Shown: positions 18,269-26,395, counted from the first letter of the stretch. The stretch: DNA of 64,000 nt from Saccharibacillus soli (GCA_002189105.1 NIOB01000001.1:744001-808000); one strand, 5' to 3'. The notes: generated from the sequence alone by a model not told the origin. Numbers and translations are program-made.

Positions 18269-18349
18269 ACAGTATGGTTTCTCTCCACTCCTATCTATAA
18301 GTGCAGCCCATGTGGCGCACGGGTCGCTCACTGTGAGCGGCCTTTTTTT
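18269..18349 (+). ncRNA. Candidate small RNA (about 80 nt)
   Basis: A perfect promoter is followed about 60 bases later by a complete intrinsic terminator (GGTCGCTCA 18322-18330 with TGAGCGGCC 18334-18342, then seven T). Between them is a pyrimidine-rich unpaired stretch with two CUCC motifs (about 18280-18292), then a hairpin GTGC-A-GCC/GGC-GCAC (18301-18320). There is no convincing ORF. This layout, a C-rich single strand plus two hairpins, resembles Gram-positive trans-acting sRNAs that mask Shine-Dalgarno sequences; it could also be a short attenuated leader for the gene at 18549. I do not recognise a known RNA family. Confidence 0.55.
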
Positions 18350-18548
18350 GTGCCTATCCAGAGAATTTTGAGTCCTGTTTCTATTTTTTGCGCAAAATTT
18401 GCTGTCTTGCTGTGGAAGATCTCGATGCTGAGGGTAAATGGAAGATAGAGCCGCATCAAGCAAGCTTGAATTTAATAGAGAGGGCGGACTGTCGGCAGGT
18501 TGAAATTATATCTCCCTGCTGGATGGGAAGCCTCTGGGAGGAAGAAAC
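18350..18548 (+). other. Leader of the hypothetical gene at 18549
   Basis: No gene was found. It holds a perfect 12-base palindrome TTTTGCGCAAAA near 18386-18397 and the ribosome binding site GGGAGG just before 18549. No clear second promoter was found. Confidence 0.4.
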
Positions 18549-18890
18549 ATGAATAGGCCACAACTCCAACCCCTGCGTATACCGGGCGGTTGGCGAGTCG
18601 ATGTACACGTCTTGCAGGAATTGGACCCTTCGCCGGAAACGATTGATTGGTTCTATGGTGCGATTCTGTTCAGTGCGATTCATCGTCAGTTGGGATTTGA
18701 ACTGCATGTGCATTGGGAAGCGGAAGGTGACCCTGCAGGGAGTTATGTCCTTCAGCGTTATATGCTCCAATTCGAGAAGAACGGAGAGCGGGCAATCGCG
18801 GGGTATCTGGTGGATGAACAGCGCATTGCTGAACGGTCACGTCTGGTCGAACGTATGGAATCGTATATGAGGCTGTCCAAGTGGGTATAG
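18549..18890 (+). CDS. Hypothetical protein, 113 aa
   Basis: I do not recognise this protein. It is soluble, with no signal peptide or membrane segment, rich in aromatic residues (WFYGAILFSAIHRQLGFELH) and ending in a charged helix (ERSRLVERMESYMRLSKW). The composition is that of an ordinary folded cytoplasmic protein. GGGAGG lies 8 bases before ATG 18549. It starts an accessory stretch between tyrA and the ECF sigma gene. The strong promoter at 18234 could read into it only if the intervening terminator is bypassed. Confidence 0.7.
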   Translation: MNRPQLQPLRIPGGWRVDVHVLQELDPSPETIDWFYGAILFSAIHRQLGFELHVHWEAEGDPAGSYVLQRYMLQFEKNGERAIAGYLVDEQRIAERSRLVERMESYMRLSKWV

Positions 18891-18974
18891 AATTCGATAA
18901 GGTATAGCGTTCAAGAACGCCCCATAACATGGAAAATCGCGGTTGTTTCGTCACGTGGACGAAGCAGTCGCTTT

Positions 18975-19002
18975 TTGTTTTGCCCAGCGGAGAGGGTATA
19001 AT
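18975..19002 (+). promoter_or_regulatory. Putative promoter of the phosphoesterase gene
   Basis: TATAAT at 18997-19002 with TTGTTT at 18975-18980, 16-base spacing; 40 bases before the start codon. Confidence 0.5.
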
Positions 19003-19041
19003 GAACGGATCGATAAGTTAGCGGAGAAAAGAGGGCGATCC

Positions 19042-19770
19042 ATGATCTACATAACGGGAGACATACACGGAGCGGCAAATATTGGACGGCGGCTCAACAT
19101 GCGGAACTTCCCCCAACAGAAAAAACTGGGCAAGCAGGATTATGTACTTATAGCGGGTGATTTTGGGTTGATCTGGAATCTGGACAACGAAGATCGGTTT
19201 TGGCTAAAATGGCTGGATCGTATCAAATCTTTTACCACGCTCTTTATTGATGGTAACCATGAAAATTTTGACCTGCTGGAACGTTTCCCCCAAGAAAAGT
19301 GGAACGGAGGCATGGTGCACCGAATCAACGACAGTGTGCTGCATCTGACCAGGGGGCAGGTGTTTGAACTCCAGGGGCTGCGGCTGTTTACCTTTGGTGG
19401 CGCGGCTTCGCATGACCGGGCATTTCGCAAAGAAGGTCTGTCCTGGTGGGCAAGGGAACTGCCATCCGAGAGTGAATATGCGGAAGGCCTGCGCAATCTG
19501 GAACGCTGCAACTGGCAGGTTGATGCCGTCGTGACCCATACCTGTTCACGTTCTGCGCTGGAGTGGGTTCATGAGCGATCAGGGACGGAGGTAGAGCCGG
19601 ACGCCATGCACGACTATTTTCAGCAAATTGAAGATCGCTTGACGTATCACGGCTGGTGGTTCGGTCATTATCACGCAGAGGCCGAGCTGCCGGGAAGACG
19701 GCGATTGATTCACGAAAATATCATGAAATTAGGCGGAACACCACCGGAGGGTCCGATACGGAATCCATGA
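19042..19770 (+). CDS. Metallophosphoesterase
   Basis: Calcineurin-like phosphoesterase of 242 residues. The metal-binding motifs occur in order: GDIHG near the N-terminus, AGDFG, GNHE, a central THTCS histidine and GHYH near residue 211. No signal peptide, so cytoplasmic; substrate unknown. ATG 19042 is chosen (GAGGG 6 bases upstream); the in-frame upstream start at 18943 would run through the promoter. A second, unrelated-looking phosphoesterase of this superfamily lies at 20939. Confidence 0.85.
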   Translation: MIYITGDIHGAANIGRRLNMRNFPQQKKLGKQDYVLIAGDFGLIWNLDNEDRFWLKWLDRIKSFTTLFIDGNHENFDLLERFPQEKWNGGMVHRINDSVLHLTRGQVFELQGLRLFTFGGAASHDRAFRKEGLSWWARELPSESEYAEGLRNLERCNWQVDAVVTHTCSRSALEWVHERSGTEVEPDAMHDYFQQIEDRLTYHGWWFGHYHAEAELPGRRRLIHENIMKLGGTPPEGPIRNP

Positions 19771-19858
19771 TTTCGGCTTGAACTAAGAGCGGGGGCATAG
19801 GATACTGTAGGTTAAGGAATTCGCAAGTACGAAAAAGACGCGGTAAAGGAGACGAAAG

Positions 19859-20584
19859 ATGACGAATTGGTCGGAAATTGCCAGAACCAAAAATGTGCAT
19901 GCGGTTCGTACGGTGGCCGGGGAATTGGATGTCAATGAACGCGATGAACGTGGTCGTACGCCGCTGATGCTGTTCATGACGTACAAGCTGCCGACGGAAG
20001 CGGTGGAGATTCTGCTGGAAAGAGGCGCGGAACTCGAAGTCACGGACAAGCTGGGGGAAACGGCGCTGCTCAAAGCGATTAAGTTCCATCAGGAAGGAGC
20101 GGTCAAGCTGCTGTTAAAATACGGGGCACAGATCGATTCGCCTCATGGGATTCGCGCGACTCCGTGGAATGCGGCCGCTTCGCGTGGGGACCGTGCCTTG
20201 GCGGATCTGCTGCTGGATACGCGCGGTGCTGTGCGCTTGACGCTGACTCCTCAGGAACAGGAAGAGTTGGACGTTCTGCTGGATGAAGAAGATCAGGAAG
20301 CGCAGATTGACGCCATTCGTGCGCTGGATTCGGTCGTCCTGCTGCATGCTTTTGTCAGCGGCTATAACTGGGATGATGGGCCTGAGCCGATGTTTGCCGT
20401 GATGGAGAATCCAGCGTGCGCGGAGATTACGCTGCTGGAGATGTACGATCTGGCCGATGGCGATTATTGGCTTCAACTGCGGGAAGAAGATCTGGGAGAT
20501 TACGAGGAGCGGCGGCGCTTCCGCAAGCTGGCGGAGCAGCTGCGTGCGAAGCTCCAGGCTTCGCTGCCGGAAGATCTCCGGTGA
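19859..20584 (+). CDS. Ankyrin-repeat protein with DUF4274-like domain
   Basis: 241 residues. The N-terminal half contains about three ankyrin repeats (NERDERGRTPLMLFMTYKLP, VTDKLGETALLKAIKFHQEG, RATPWNAAASRGDRALADLL). The C-terminal part, with LHAFVSGYNWDDGPEPMFAV and PACAEITLLEMYDLADGDYW, resembles the DUF4274 domain. Ankyrin and DUF4274 proteins are often encoded near contact-dependent or secreted toxins as immunity-type proteins, but no toxin gene is visible here. AAAGGA lies 8 bases upstream. It overlaps the next gene by 4 bases if that starts at GTG 20581. Confidence 0.8.
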   Translation: MTNWSEIARTKNVHAVRTVAGELDVNERDERGRTPLMLFMTYKLPTEAVEILLERGAELEVTDKLGETALLKAIKFHQEGAVKLLLKYGAQIDSPHGIRATPWNAAASRGDRALADLLLDTRGAVRLTLTPQEQEELDVLLDEEDQEAQIDAIRALDSVVLLHAFVSGYNWDDGPEPMFAVMENPACAEITLLEMYDLADGDYWLQLREEDLGDYEERRRFRKLAEQLRAKLQASLPEDLR

Positions 20585-20919
20585 ACGGGATGAACGAAAC
20601 CGGCAGTTCGGACTCCACGCTCTGGCAGCACGCTGTCGAAGGCGGCCGGGTACGCGGATACGAGGAATGGATCGCCCGTCCTGGACATTCGGGTGGTTCG
20701 GGCAGCAAGGAATGGAGACAATATGCCCTCCGGAAACAAGGCGGGCATTACCAGACGTATTTCTTCTGCGTTGATGCGGCTTACATGGACATCGCCGAAG
20801 ACTACGCGGAGGAAGAAATCTTGGAATTTGAACATCGGGAAGAGGCTCTGGCCTATCTTCGCTCCCGAGGGGCCGATCTTTCACGTTTCGCCCCGTTCAA
20901 AGGGCAAAAGCCATTCTGA
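20581..20919 (+). CDS. Hypothetical protein, 112 aa
   Basis: Not recognised. Soluble; the centre is KEWRQYALRKQGGHYQTYFF and the end EEILEFEHREEALAYLRSRG, suggesting a small alpha/beta fold. The start is uncertain: GTG 20581 overlaps the preceding stop (GTGA) with GGAAG upstream, and ATG 20590 gives a protein three residues shorter. It is in a same-strand series with the ankyrin gene before it and a phosphoesterase 19 bases after it, so it is probably co-transcribed. Confidence 0.65.
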   Translation: MNGMNETGSSDSTLWQHAVEGGRVRGYEEWIARPGHSGGSGSKEWRQYALRKQGGHYQTYFFCVDAAYMDIAEDYAEEEILEFEHREEALAYLRSRGADLSRFAPFKGQKPF

Positions 20920-20938
20920 TCGGAAGGAGGAAGACAGG

Positions 20939-21736
20939 ATGCGTATTGCAGCCATTGAGCCGGAACCGGTCGATCAAGTGCCGTATGTCTCGGCTCTGAC
21001 CGGCGGCGGAAGCGCGGTGATGAATCTGCCCGTCTACATGGGGCAGATGGACGGGCTGCCGCCCGGACTCGACGGGATGATCGTCGCGTCCGATCTTCAG
21101 GGCACCTGCGAAGCCGGAGATTCCGAGCCGAGGCTGCTTGGCGAGGAATTGGCGGAGCGGCTGGCGCTGCTGCTGGAATACGAATTCCCGAAGCTGGATC
21201 AGCGGCGGATGGGTGTCCTGCTCTGCGGGGATCTGTATGCGAACCCTGAGGTTCGAGGGTCAAGCGGCGATCCGCTGCCAGTCTGGAGAGCTTTTGCACG
21301 TTCTTATGGCCGGGTATGCGGCGTTGCCGGGAATCATGATCTGCTGCCTCCAGGTGGAGAAGCGGAGCTGAAGACCTGGGACAATGTGGATTTTTTCGAC
21401 CGCCCTGGCGTACGGGAATGGTCTGGCTTGACGTTGGCCGGTCTGGGGGGAATCGTCGGTCGGGAAGGGCGCCCTAACCGGATGCCTGAGGAACGGTTCG
21501 TTCGGGAGTTCAAGCGGCTGCTGTTCCACCGGCCCGACCTCCTGCTGCTGCATCAGGGACCGAGCGGAATGGATTCTCATCAACGCGGGCACGAGGATCT
21601 GCGGGCAGCGCTGGAAACGGGACCTCCCCTTCTGGTCTGCTGCGGTCATGTTCACTGGGAGCAGCCGCTGGCGGAGATTGGGCAGGCACAGGTATTGAAC
21701 GCCGATGGTCGGGTACTGGTGTTCAGGAGAGCTTGA
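20939..21736 (+). CDS. Metallophosphoesterase (second copy type)
   Basis: 265 residues, calcineurin-like superfamily. Motifs: SDLQG, CGDLYAN, VAGNHDLLP, LLLHQGPSG and CCGHVHWEQPL. The first motif lacks the usual GDxH histidine (SDLQG), so the first metal site may be altered; the remaining motifs look intact. A GGAAGGAGG lies 8 bases before ATG 20939. It is clearly different in sequence from the phosphoesterase at 19042. Substrate unknown. Confidence 0.78.
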   Translation: MRIAAIEPEPVDQVPYVSALTGGGSAVMNLPVYMGQMDGLPPGLDGMIVASDLQGTCEAGDSEPRLLGEELAERLALLLEYEFPKLDQRRMGVLLCGDLYANPEVRGSSGDPLPVWRAFARSYGRVCGVAGNHDLLPPGGEAELKTWDNVDFFDRPGVREWSGLTLAGLGGIVGREGRPNRMPEERFVREFKRLLFHRPDLLLLHQGPSGMDSHQRGHEDLRAALETGPPLLVCCGHVHWEQPLAEIGQAQVLNADGRVLVFRRA

Positions 21737-21788
21737 AGACCCTGGCTCAAGGCCAAGGCCGACTGATCGGGAAGGAGGAGCAGCCGAT

Positions 21789-22412
21789 ATGAAAAGATTT
21801 GTAGATGAGCTGGGCGAGCCGTATTCGTTTCATTACGTGCTTCGCTGCGGAGAGTCTGTGGTCGTCAGCTGTCCGGTATGTGGAGGAGCGGCCGAGATCT
21901 CGCGTCATGAAGATGCGGAAGGCTGCGGACGTGGGCGGGTGCGCTGCTCATCGTGTTCTTATCGGGCGGATGAACCGGCTTCGGATCTTCGCTTCGCCGC
22001 CAGCGGCATCTGCTGCGCTTGTGAGCTGTGGTTCAATGAATCCGTGACGGATTCCAGACAGTTTACCCAGAAGCATATCCATATCGCCTGCCCCAACTGC
22101 GGAGCGGATAATCAAGTGCCGCTTCGGGTGCTCCCTGGCGGTCGTGTGTTCGGATCGGTGACTGAAAAAGGACGCGATCCGATGTTTGGTCTGCCGCTGT
22201 ATTTTCTGAGTCAGTATAAAGGTACGCCGATCTGGGCATTAAATCGCCGGCATCTGGCATATCTGATCGACTATATATCGGCGGATCTGCGAATCAAACC
22301 TCAGGGTCCCATGCTGCGGGCGGCTTCCTACCGCCTGCCCAAAGCGCTAAAGCTGGCAAAAAACCGCTCCGGCGTATTGAAAGTGCTGCTGCGTCTGCGC
22401 AACCTTTCGTAG
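21789..22412 (+). CDS. Zinc-ribbon protein of unknown function
   Basis: 207 residues with four cysteine pairs: CPVCGG, CSSCSY, CCAC and CPNCGA, consistent with two zinc ribbons. The C-terminal half (MFGLPLYFLSQYKGTPIWAL, LAYLIDYISADLR, KALKLAKNRSGVLK) matches a widespread uncharacterised bacterial family often named TFIIB-type zinc-ribbon protein. GAAGGAGG lies 10 bases before ATG 21789; upstream in-frame starts are rejected because they run into the preceding gene. Function unknown. Confidence 0.75.
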   Translation: MKRFVDELGEPYSFHYVLRCGESVVVSCPVCGGAAEISRHEDAEGCGRGRVRCSSCSYRADEPASDLRFAASGICCACELWFNESVTDSRQFTQKHIHIACPNCGADNQVPLRVLPGGRVFGSVTEKGRDPMFGLPLYFLSQYKGTPIWALNRRHLAYLIDYISADLRIKPQGPMLRAASYRLPKALKLAKNRSGVLKVLLRLRNLS

Positions 22413-22468
22413 GATCACCTAATTGTCTGGACTGCCGGGGTTTGCTTTTTAACAGGACGTTGATCCTA
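22411..22468. repeat. Inverted repeat after the zinc-ribbon gene
   Basis: TAGGATCA (22411-22418) and TGATCCTA (22461-22468) are exact reverse complements, 42 bases apart, beginning inside the stop codon of the preceding gene. Confidence 0.4.
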
Positions 22469-22516
22469 ATCTTGATTCTAATTTCTATACCATCTACTAG
22501 AAAGGAGGCGAGGGAA

Positions 22517-22954
22517 ATGAATAGAGAAGAAGCCATCGAACGGCTCAAAAAACATGCTTTTGTCCATGATGACCTTGAGGACGAGAAGATGACCAAAGGG
22601 TTTCTCGGTATGCTGCGCCCTTTCGACGGAACGTTGATTGAAGCCAATTTTCATGAACTGATGGACATTCTGAACGTGTTGGCGGATGACTTGGAGCAAG
22701 GTGAGCTGGATCGGACGCTGATCTCCTGTCTGTGGAGCATCTGTCAATATGCCAGAGCATGGGCGCTTGAACCAGACGGCATGCTGCGCCGAAATGAGTT
22801 GATCGCCGATGAACAGCTCCAGCAGATGGCACAGTGGGTGGACATGATCTCTTATACGACTATGGTGCTCCTGGAGGGTGGAGGCCGGGAGGATGCGTTC
22901 TGGAGCTATCACGAATATGTGAAGGAGCAGGAGCGTATTCGCAGCCAGTCGTAA
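22517..22954 (+). CDS. Hypothetical protein, 145 aa
   Basis: Not recognised. A mostly helical acidic protein (REEAIERLKKHAFVHDDLED, FHELMDILNVLADDLEQGEL, CLWSICQYARAWALEPDGML) with no signal or membrane part. A strong AAAGGAGG lies 8 bases before ATG 22517. It is followed by an Imm33-like gene 62 bases later. The small, acidic, single-domain character would suit an immunity-type protein, but that is inference only. Confidence 0.7.
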   Translation: MNREEAIERLKKHAFVHDDLEDEKMTKGFLGMLRPFDGTLIEANFHELMDILNVLADDLEQGELDRTLISCLWSICQYARAWALEPDGMLRRNELIADEQLQQMAQWVDMISYTTMVLLEGGGREDAFWSYHEYVKEQERIRSQS

Positions 22955-23016
22955 ATTCCAACGCAGCTTGTTCATGGGATCGCCGTACGATCAAGCAGAT
23001 ACAGGGAGGCAGATTT

Positions 23017-23637
23017 ATGCAGATCACGAAGACAAAAGAGATCGACAATCGAATATTTTCACTCAAATGTGACGATTCTCTGGAAGCGCAGGGGGAATTT
23101 CTGCTGAATCTGTTCCAAGATACGCAGGAAAGCGCAGGTAAATTGGAAGACGGAATGAAGATTCAGGTGGGATGGAGTATTTTGTTCGTCCATGAGCCAG
23201 TGGAAGGCCAGGTGCAGATTCTGGCTCCCGATTATGAGACGAATCCGTTTGCGCGGACGACGGATGACTTGTCAGCTACCTTGTCGGTACAGTTGGCCCA
23301 GAACCACATTCTCAAGGTGACCGGGATAAGCGGAGAGACTTCGCTGTTTCAAGATACACTGATTGCCTCGGAACGCGCATTGGAATCGGAGCGGATCTAT
23401 TTGGAGCGAACAGAAAGCCGTGGAGACGGGATTTCCGGCTGGTATTTGGGGCCAACGGAAGGTCAGGTTGAGCAGGACGAACTGCGCAAATATTATGTCT
23501 TCCAACTGCTCAAGCTGCGTCCGAGTGTCCTCAAGATGTTGGCGCTGCCAAAAGGGTATGTGGCCGTGCTTGAAGGCGATGACGTTGAAGTGATTCTGGA
23601 CGGTGAAGATCGACAGGTCTGGCCTGTGAATTCTTAG
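23017..23637 (+). CDS. Imm33-like (DUF2185-type) protein
   Basis: 206 residues. The C-terminal half has DGISGWYLGPTEG followed by YYVFQLLKLRPSVLKMLALP and EGDDVEVILDGED, an arrangement I associate with DUF2185/Imm33 proteins; the N-terminal part is not recognised. Imm33 proteins are predicted immunity proteins of polymorphic toxin systems, though many stand alone. GGGAGG lies upstream of ATG 23017. It closes the run of accessory genes before the ECF sigma operon. Confidence 0.6.
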   Translation: MQITKTKEIDNRIFSLKCDDSLEAQGEFLLNLFQDTQESAGKLEDGMKIQVGWSILFVHEPVEGQVQILAPDYETNPFARTTDDLSATLSVQLAQNHILKVTGISGETSLFQDTLIASERALESERIYLERTESRGDGISGWYLGPTEGQVEQDELRKYYVFQLLKLRPSVLKMLALPKGYVAVLEGDDVEVILDGEDRQVWPVNS

Positions 23638-23734
23638 TGAAATGCGGGTAAAGAGATAAAAAAGATAGAAACTTCGCCGCCAACTGCAACTTAATCGATC
23701 GCTCGTACGTCTAAGAGTCGAATGTAAGGCTTTT

Positions 23735-23762
23735 TTGCAAAACATCGACGATATGATAAAAT
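23735..23762 (+). promoter_or_regulatory. Putative promoter of ECF sigma gene
   Basis: TTGCAA (23735-23740), 16 bases, TAAAAT (23757-23762). Confidence 0.4.
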
Positions 23763-23809
23763 GGGCTGTAGATTTTTTTTGCGGCAAGCGAGGGAGGGGC
23801 GCGTTTTCG

Positions 23810-24415
23810 ATGGAGGATTCCCAGTTGATTCGGGAAATTAAAGCGGGGAATGTCGAACTTTACTCGGTTCTCATGCGGCGCTATCAGCGCAAAATTCTGG
23901 CGTTTACTTATTACATGCTAAAAGGCGCGGGCCTGGGTCATCTTGCCGAAGATGTCAGTTCCGAAACTTTCTATAAAGCGTTTAAGAGTCTTCAATCTTT
24001 CCGGGAAGTGGAAGCTTCCTTCTCCACCTGGCTGTATACGATTGCACGCAATACGGCGCTGAGTGAACTGCGTCGTCACCGCGCGGCCTATGTACCTCTG
24101 GAAGACGGAGAGTTCGTCGCCGATGCGTCCACCGATGCGGTACCGGAACAAGCGCTGCTGCGGAACGAACAGGTGGGCATGGTGCGCTCGGCGATCGATA
24201 ATCTGCCTGAGAAGCAGCGTGCTGCGCTCATTCTGCGTGAATACGACCAGATGGACTATCAGGAGATTGCACGGATTCTTGGGCAAAGTATCAGTTCGGT
24301 GAAATCCCTGTTGTTCCGCGCCAGACTGAGCATCAAAAATCAGCTTGAACCCTACTATTACGGACCGGTCTACGAAGAAGAGCTTTACAAGGGGATGAGA
24401 CCGAATGAAGGGTAG
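23810..24415 (+). CDS. ECF-type RNA polymerase sigma factor
   Basis: 201 residues with sigma region 2 (LMRRYQRKILAFTYYML, AEDVSSETFYKAFKSLQSF, FSTWLYTIARNTALSELRR) and region 4 (AIDNLPEKQRAALILREYDQ, YQEIARILGQSISSVKSLLF). It lacks regions 1 and 3, as ECF factors do. ATG 23810 follows AGGGAGGGG. The next gene overlaps it by 11 bases and encodes a membrane-anchored protein of anti-sigma type, so the two form a stress-responsive pair. The signal and target genes are unknown. Confidence 0.9.
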   Translation: MEDSQLIREIKAGNVELYSVLMRRYQRKILAFTYYMLKGAGLGHLAEDVSSETFYKAFKSLQSFREVEASFSTWLYTIARNTALSELRRHRAAYVPLEDGEFVADASTDAVPEQALLRNEQVGMVRSAIDNLPEKQRAALILREYDQMDYQEIARILGQSISSVKSLLFRARLSIKNQLEPYYYGPVYEEELYKGMRPNEG

Positions 24416-25025
24416 AGAAGAAGACGGACATCGTTCGGGCATGCGTTGGAATCCACATTCTCGGCGATCGGATCAGACGAAGGACGGAGCGGACCAGCCG
24501 GAAGAACGGCATGGAGCCGCGTTTGATGCGGATGAGTTTCCGGATCTCGACGAGCTGCTTCAAGAAGCTTCGCTGGAGCTGCCAAGCATGGACGCTGAAC
24601 GGATGAATCGGCGTGTCATGGATCGGATCTATGAGGAATCGCCATGGCTGCTTCCCGGTGAAACCAAGACCTATGCATCGCAGCATCGGTTTCGCAGCCG
24701 GGCCGCCATCTGGATCGCCGCGCTGCTCGCCGTCTTCTTCGTCAGCTTCGTCTATCTCGCCGGCTGGGGAGTTCCGGAGCGGCCGCAGGGCGCAAGTCAG
24801 AATGTCCCGGCTGGCGTAATCGTACAGCCGCTTACCGTAGGTGCAAGTGGATCAGATTCTGTTGATTCCACTACAGATGAAGATCAATCGTCGGAACGGG
24901 GAATTGTGGAACCGCTCTTTGCACAGATTGGTCCGACTCATCCGCAATATTGGATGTTCCTGTCTCTGACCGGGATGGGGCTGGCGCTGCTGGCGCTGAC
25001 TCGTCTGGCTACCATGCGCAAATAA
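24405..25025 (+). CDS. Probable membrane anti-sigma factor
   Basis: 206 residues, encoded in overlap with the sigma gene. The N-terminal 95 residues are hydrophilic and acidic (DEFPDLDELLQEASLELP) and would face the cytoplasm. A membrane segment at about residues 103-123 (AIWIAALLAVFFVSFVYLAG) is followed by an external acidic Ser/Asp-rich stretch and a second hydrophobic segment at the C-terminus (FLSLTGMGLALLALTRL). No zinc-binding HxxxCxxC anti-sigma motif is seen, so the assignment rests on context and topology. Confidence 0.65.
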   Translation: MKGREEDGHRSGMRWNPHSRRSDQTKDGADQPEERHGAAFDADEFPDLDELLQEASLELPSMDAERMNRRVMDRIYEESPWLLPGETKTYASQHRFRSRAAIWIAALLAVFFVSFVYLAGWGVPERPQGASQNVPAGVIVQPLTVGASGSDSVDSTTDEDQSSERGIVEPLFAQIGPTHPQYWMFLSLTGMGLALLALTRLATMRK

Positions 25026-25065
25026 GCGACAGACCTTCATGCCCGCAGTACCCATGTTCCAACTG

Positions 25066-25098
25066 GGTAATGAATAAGTGCTTGGTAATGAATAAGTG
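25066..25098 (+). repeat. Tandem repeat, 2 x 15 bp
   Basis: GGTAATGAATAAGTG occurs at 25066-25080 and again at 25084-25098, a period of 18 bases, in the gap between the anti-sigma and phosphatase genes. Confidence 0.7.
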
Positions 25099-25144
25099 AA
25101 GGTGCATGTTGAGAAAACGATAAGCGAAGGAGCGGAAGACGTCG

Positions 25145-25753
25145 ATGTTGATCGGATTGATTAGACACGGACTCACGGATTGGAACGCGGTCGGCCGAAT
25201 TCAGGGGCGCAGCGACATTCCGCTCAATGATGAAGGACGCCGCCAAGCGGTTCGTCTGGCCGAACGCTTGGCGGAAGAAGAATACCGTTGGGATTTTGTG
25301 ATCTCAAGTGGGTTGAAGCGGGCGCAGGAAACCGCAGAGATTATTGCTGCCAAGCTGGAGCTGCCATTGCTGGATGCGGACGAGCGCCTGATCGAACGCG
25401 GCTTCGGACAGATTGAAGGGCTGACGCTGACTGAACGTGAAGAACGTTATGGTGCAGACTGGAACGCCCTGGACCTGGGCCAGGAGAAGGTGGAGGCACT
25501 TCAGGAACGTGCGCTTGCCTTTATGGCTGACCTGGAAGTCAAATATCCAGATCGCAATATTCTGGTCGTTACTCACGGGGGGCTGCTGTCGCGGCTGTAT
25601 GCGGCGTTATACCAAGATCGTCAGGCTGAACGAATTGGTAATCTCTCGCTGTCTGTACTGGAGAAGCGAGAGGAGCTGTGGGAGCCGCTGGTGTATAACT
25701 GCACGCGGCATCTGCTGGCTGAACCTGAACCTTCGGGAGAAGGGCGCAGTTAA
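25145..25753 (+). CDS. Histidine phosphatase (phosphoglycerate-mutase-like)
   Basis: Histidine phosphatase superfamily, 202 residues. The catalytic RHG motif is IRHGLTDWNAVGRIQGRSD; the second arginine is in SSGLKRAQETAEI, the acid in ERGFGQIEGLT, and the second histidine in VVTHGGLLSRL. Close to the broad-specificity PhoE/CobC group rather than to a glycolytic mutase, judging by length. AAGGAG lies 12 bases before ATG 25145, a little far. Substrate unknown. Confidence 0.85.
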   Translation: MLIGLIRHGLTDWNAVGRIQGRSDIPLNDEGRRQAVRLAERLAEEEYRWDFVISSGLKRAQETAEIIAAKLELPLLDADERLIERGFGQIEGLTLTEREERYGADWNALDLGQEKVEALQERALAFMADLEVKYPDRNILVVTHGGLLSRLYAALYQDRQAERIGNLSLSVLEKREELWEPLVYNCTRHLLAEPEPSGEGRS

Positions 25754-25803
25754 CAAACGCTGGGCCATGGGGGACTCAATCAGGTGTACCCCATAGGAAA
25801 AGG

Positions 25804-25832
25804 AGTCCTTCACTTCGGTGGAGGGCTTTTTT
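25804..25832 (+). terminator. Terminator after histidine phosphatase
   Basis: AGTCCTTCAC (25804-25813), loop TTCG, GTGGAGGGCT (25818-25827) with G-U pairs, then six T. Confidence 0.75.
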
Positions 25833-26144
25833 GTAGCTGAAATATACGCTTGATCGATCACGCTGCTCAACCTGAATGTGGGGATCATCACCGATTACTC
25901 ACAAATTTTTTCCGTTTTCTGGTGCAAAGTTTTCGATTCTGGTTAAATGCAAAGAAAGGGAGGCACTCGTTTTTGCTTTCTTCCTTCCGTACCGTCAAAA
26001 TGATGGCGCTAACAATTTCGATAGGCACAGGCAGAGTATGAGATGAGGTCACGCAGGGTTTGAGGGTCATTCCCGAATCCGCCGAAAGTTGTCGAAGCAT
26101 GATTTGCTTCCGCTGATGACACAATAACTCGGGAGGTGCGTCCT
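25833..26144. other. Intergenic region without a recognisable gene
   Basis: About 310 bases follow the terminator. Short ORFs on both strands here have no ribosome site or recognisable sequence. The right end carries the GGGAGG ribosome site (26131-26136) of the IDEAL-domain gene. Confidence 0.5.
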
Positions 26145-26363
26145 TTGGACAAGATGAAAGCTGCTTACGAAGTAATGTTGGGTCTGGCTGCCGAGATGAT
26201 CTGGGACGAGGCGCTTCGCAGACGTCGCTGCGAAACGTTACAGCAGGATATTGACGCGGCTCTCGCTAATGGGGACGAATTGGCCTTTCTGGCTCTGACC
26301 AGTGAACTGAAAAGTTTGGAACGCGATCGGGATTTGACACAATCCTCCGGCTTGCCAACTTGA
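26145..26363 (+). CDS. Small IDEAL-domain protein
   Basis: 72 residues built around an IDEAL domain: AYEVMLGLAAEMIWDEALRR and QDIDAALANGDELAFLALTS. This short Firmicutes domain is also found at the C-terminus of YpiB-type proteins and the ComK-related repertoire; its role is unclear. TTG 26145 is preferred because GGGAGG is 8 bases upstream, while ATG 26154 would be 17 bases away. In Bacillus subtilis ypiB lies a few genes upstream of ypjA, so this could be the positional counterpart; qcrABC, present there, is absent here. Confidence 0.75.
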   Translation: MDKMKAAYEVMLGLAAEMIWDEALRRRRCETLQQDIDAALANGDELAFLALTSELKSLERDRDLTQSSGLPT

Positions 26364-26395
26364 AGAAGCGACAGTTAAAATAGAAACGGGTCCAT

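Noticed and set aside
24405-25025. Zinc-binding anti-sigma (ZAS) domain
   Set aside because: No HxxxCxxC motif; only topology and gene overlap support an anti-sigma role.
25850-26041. 63-codon ORF in the gap before the IDEAL-domain gene
   Set aside because: No ribosome site, odd composition, and an equally long ORF on the opposite strand.
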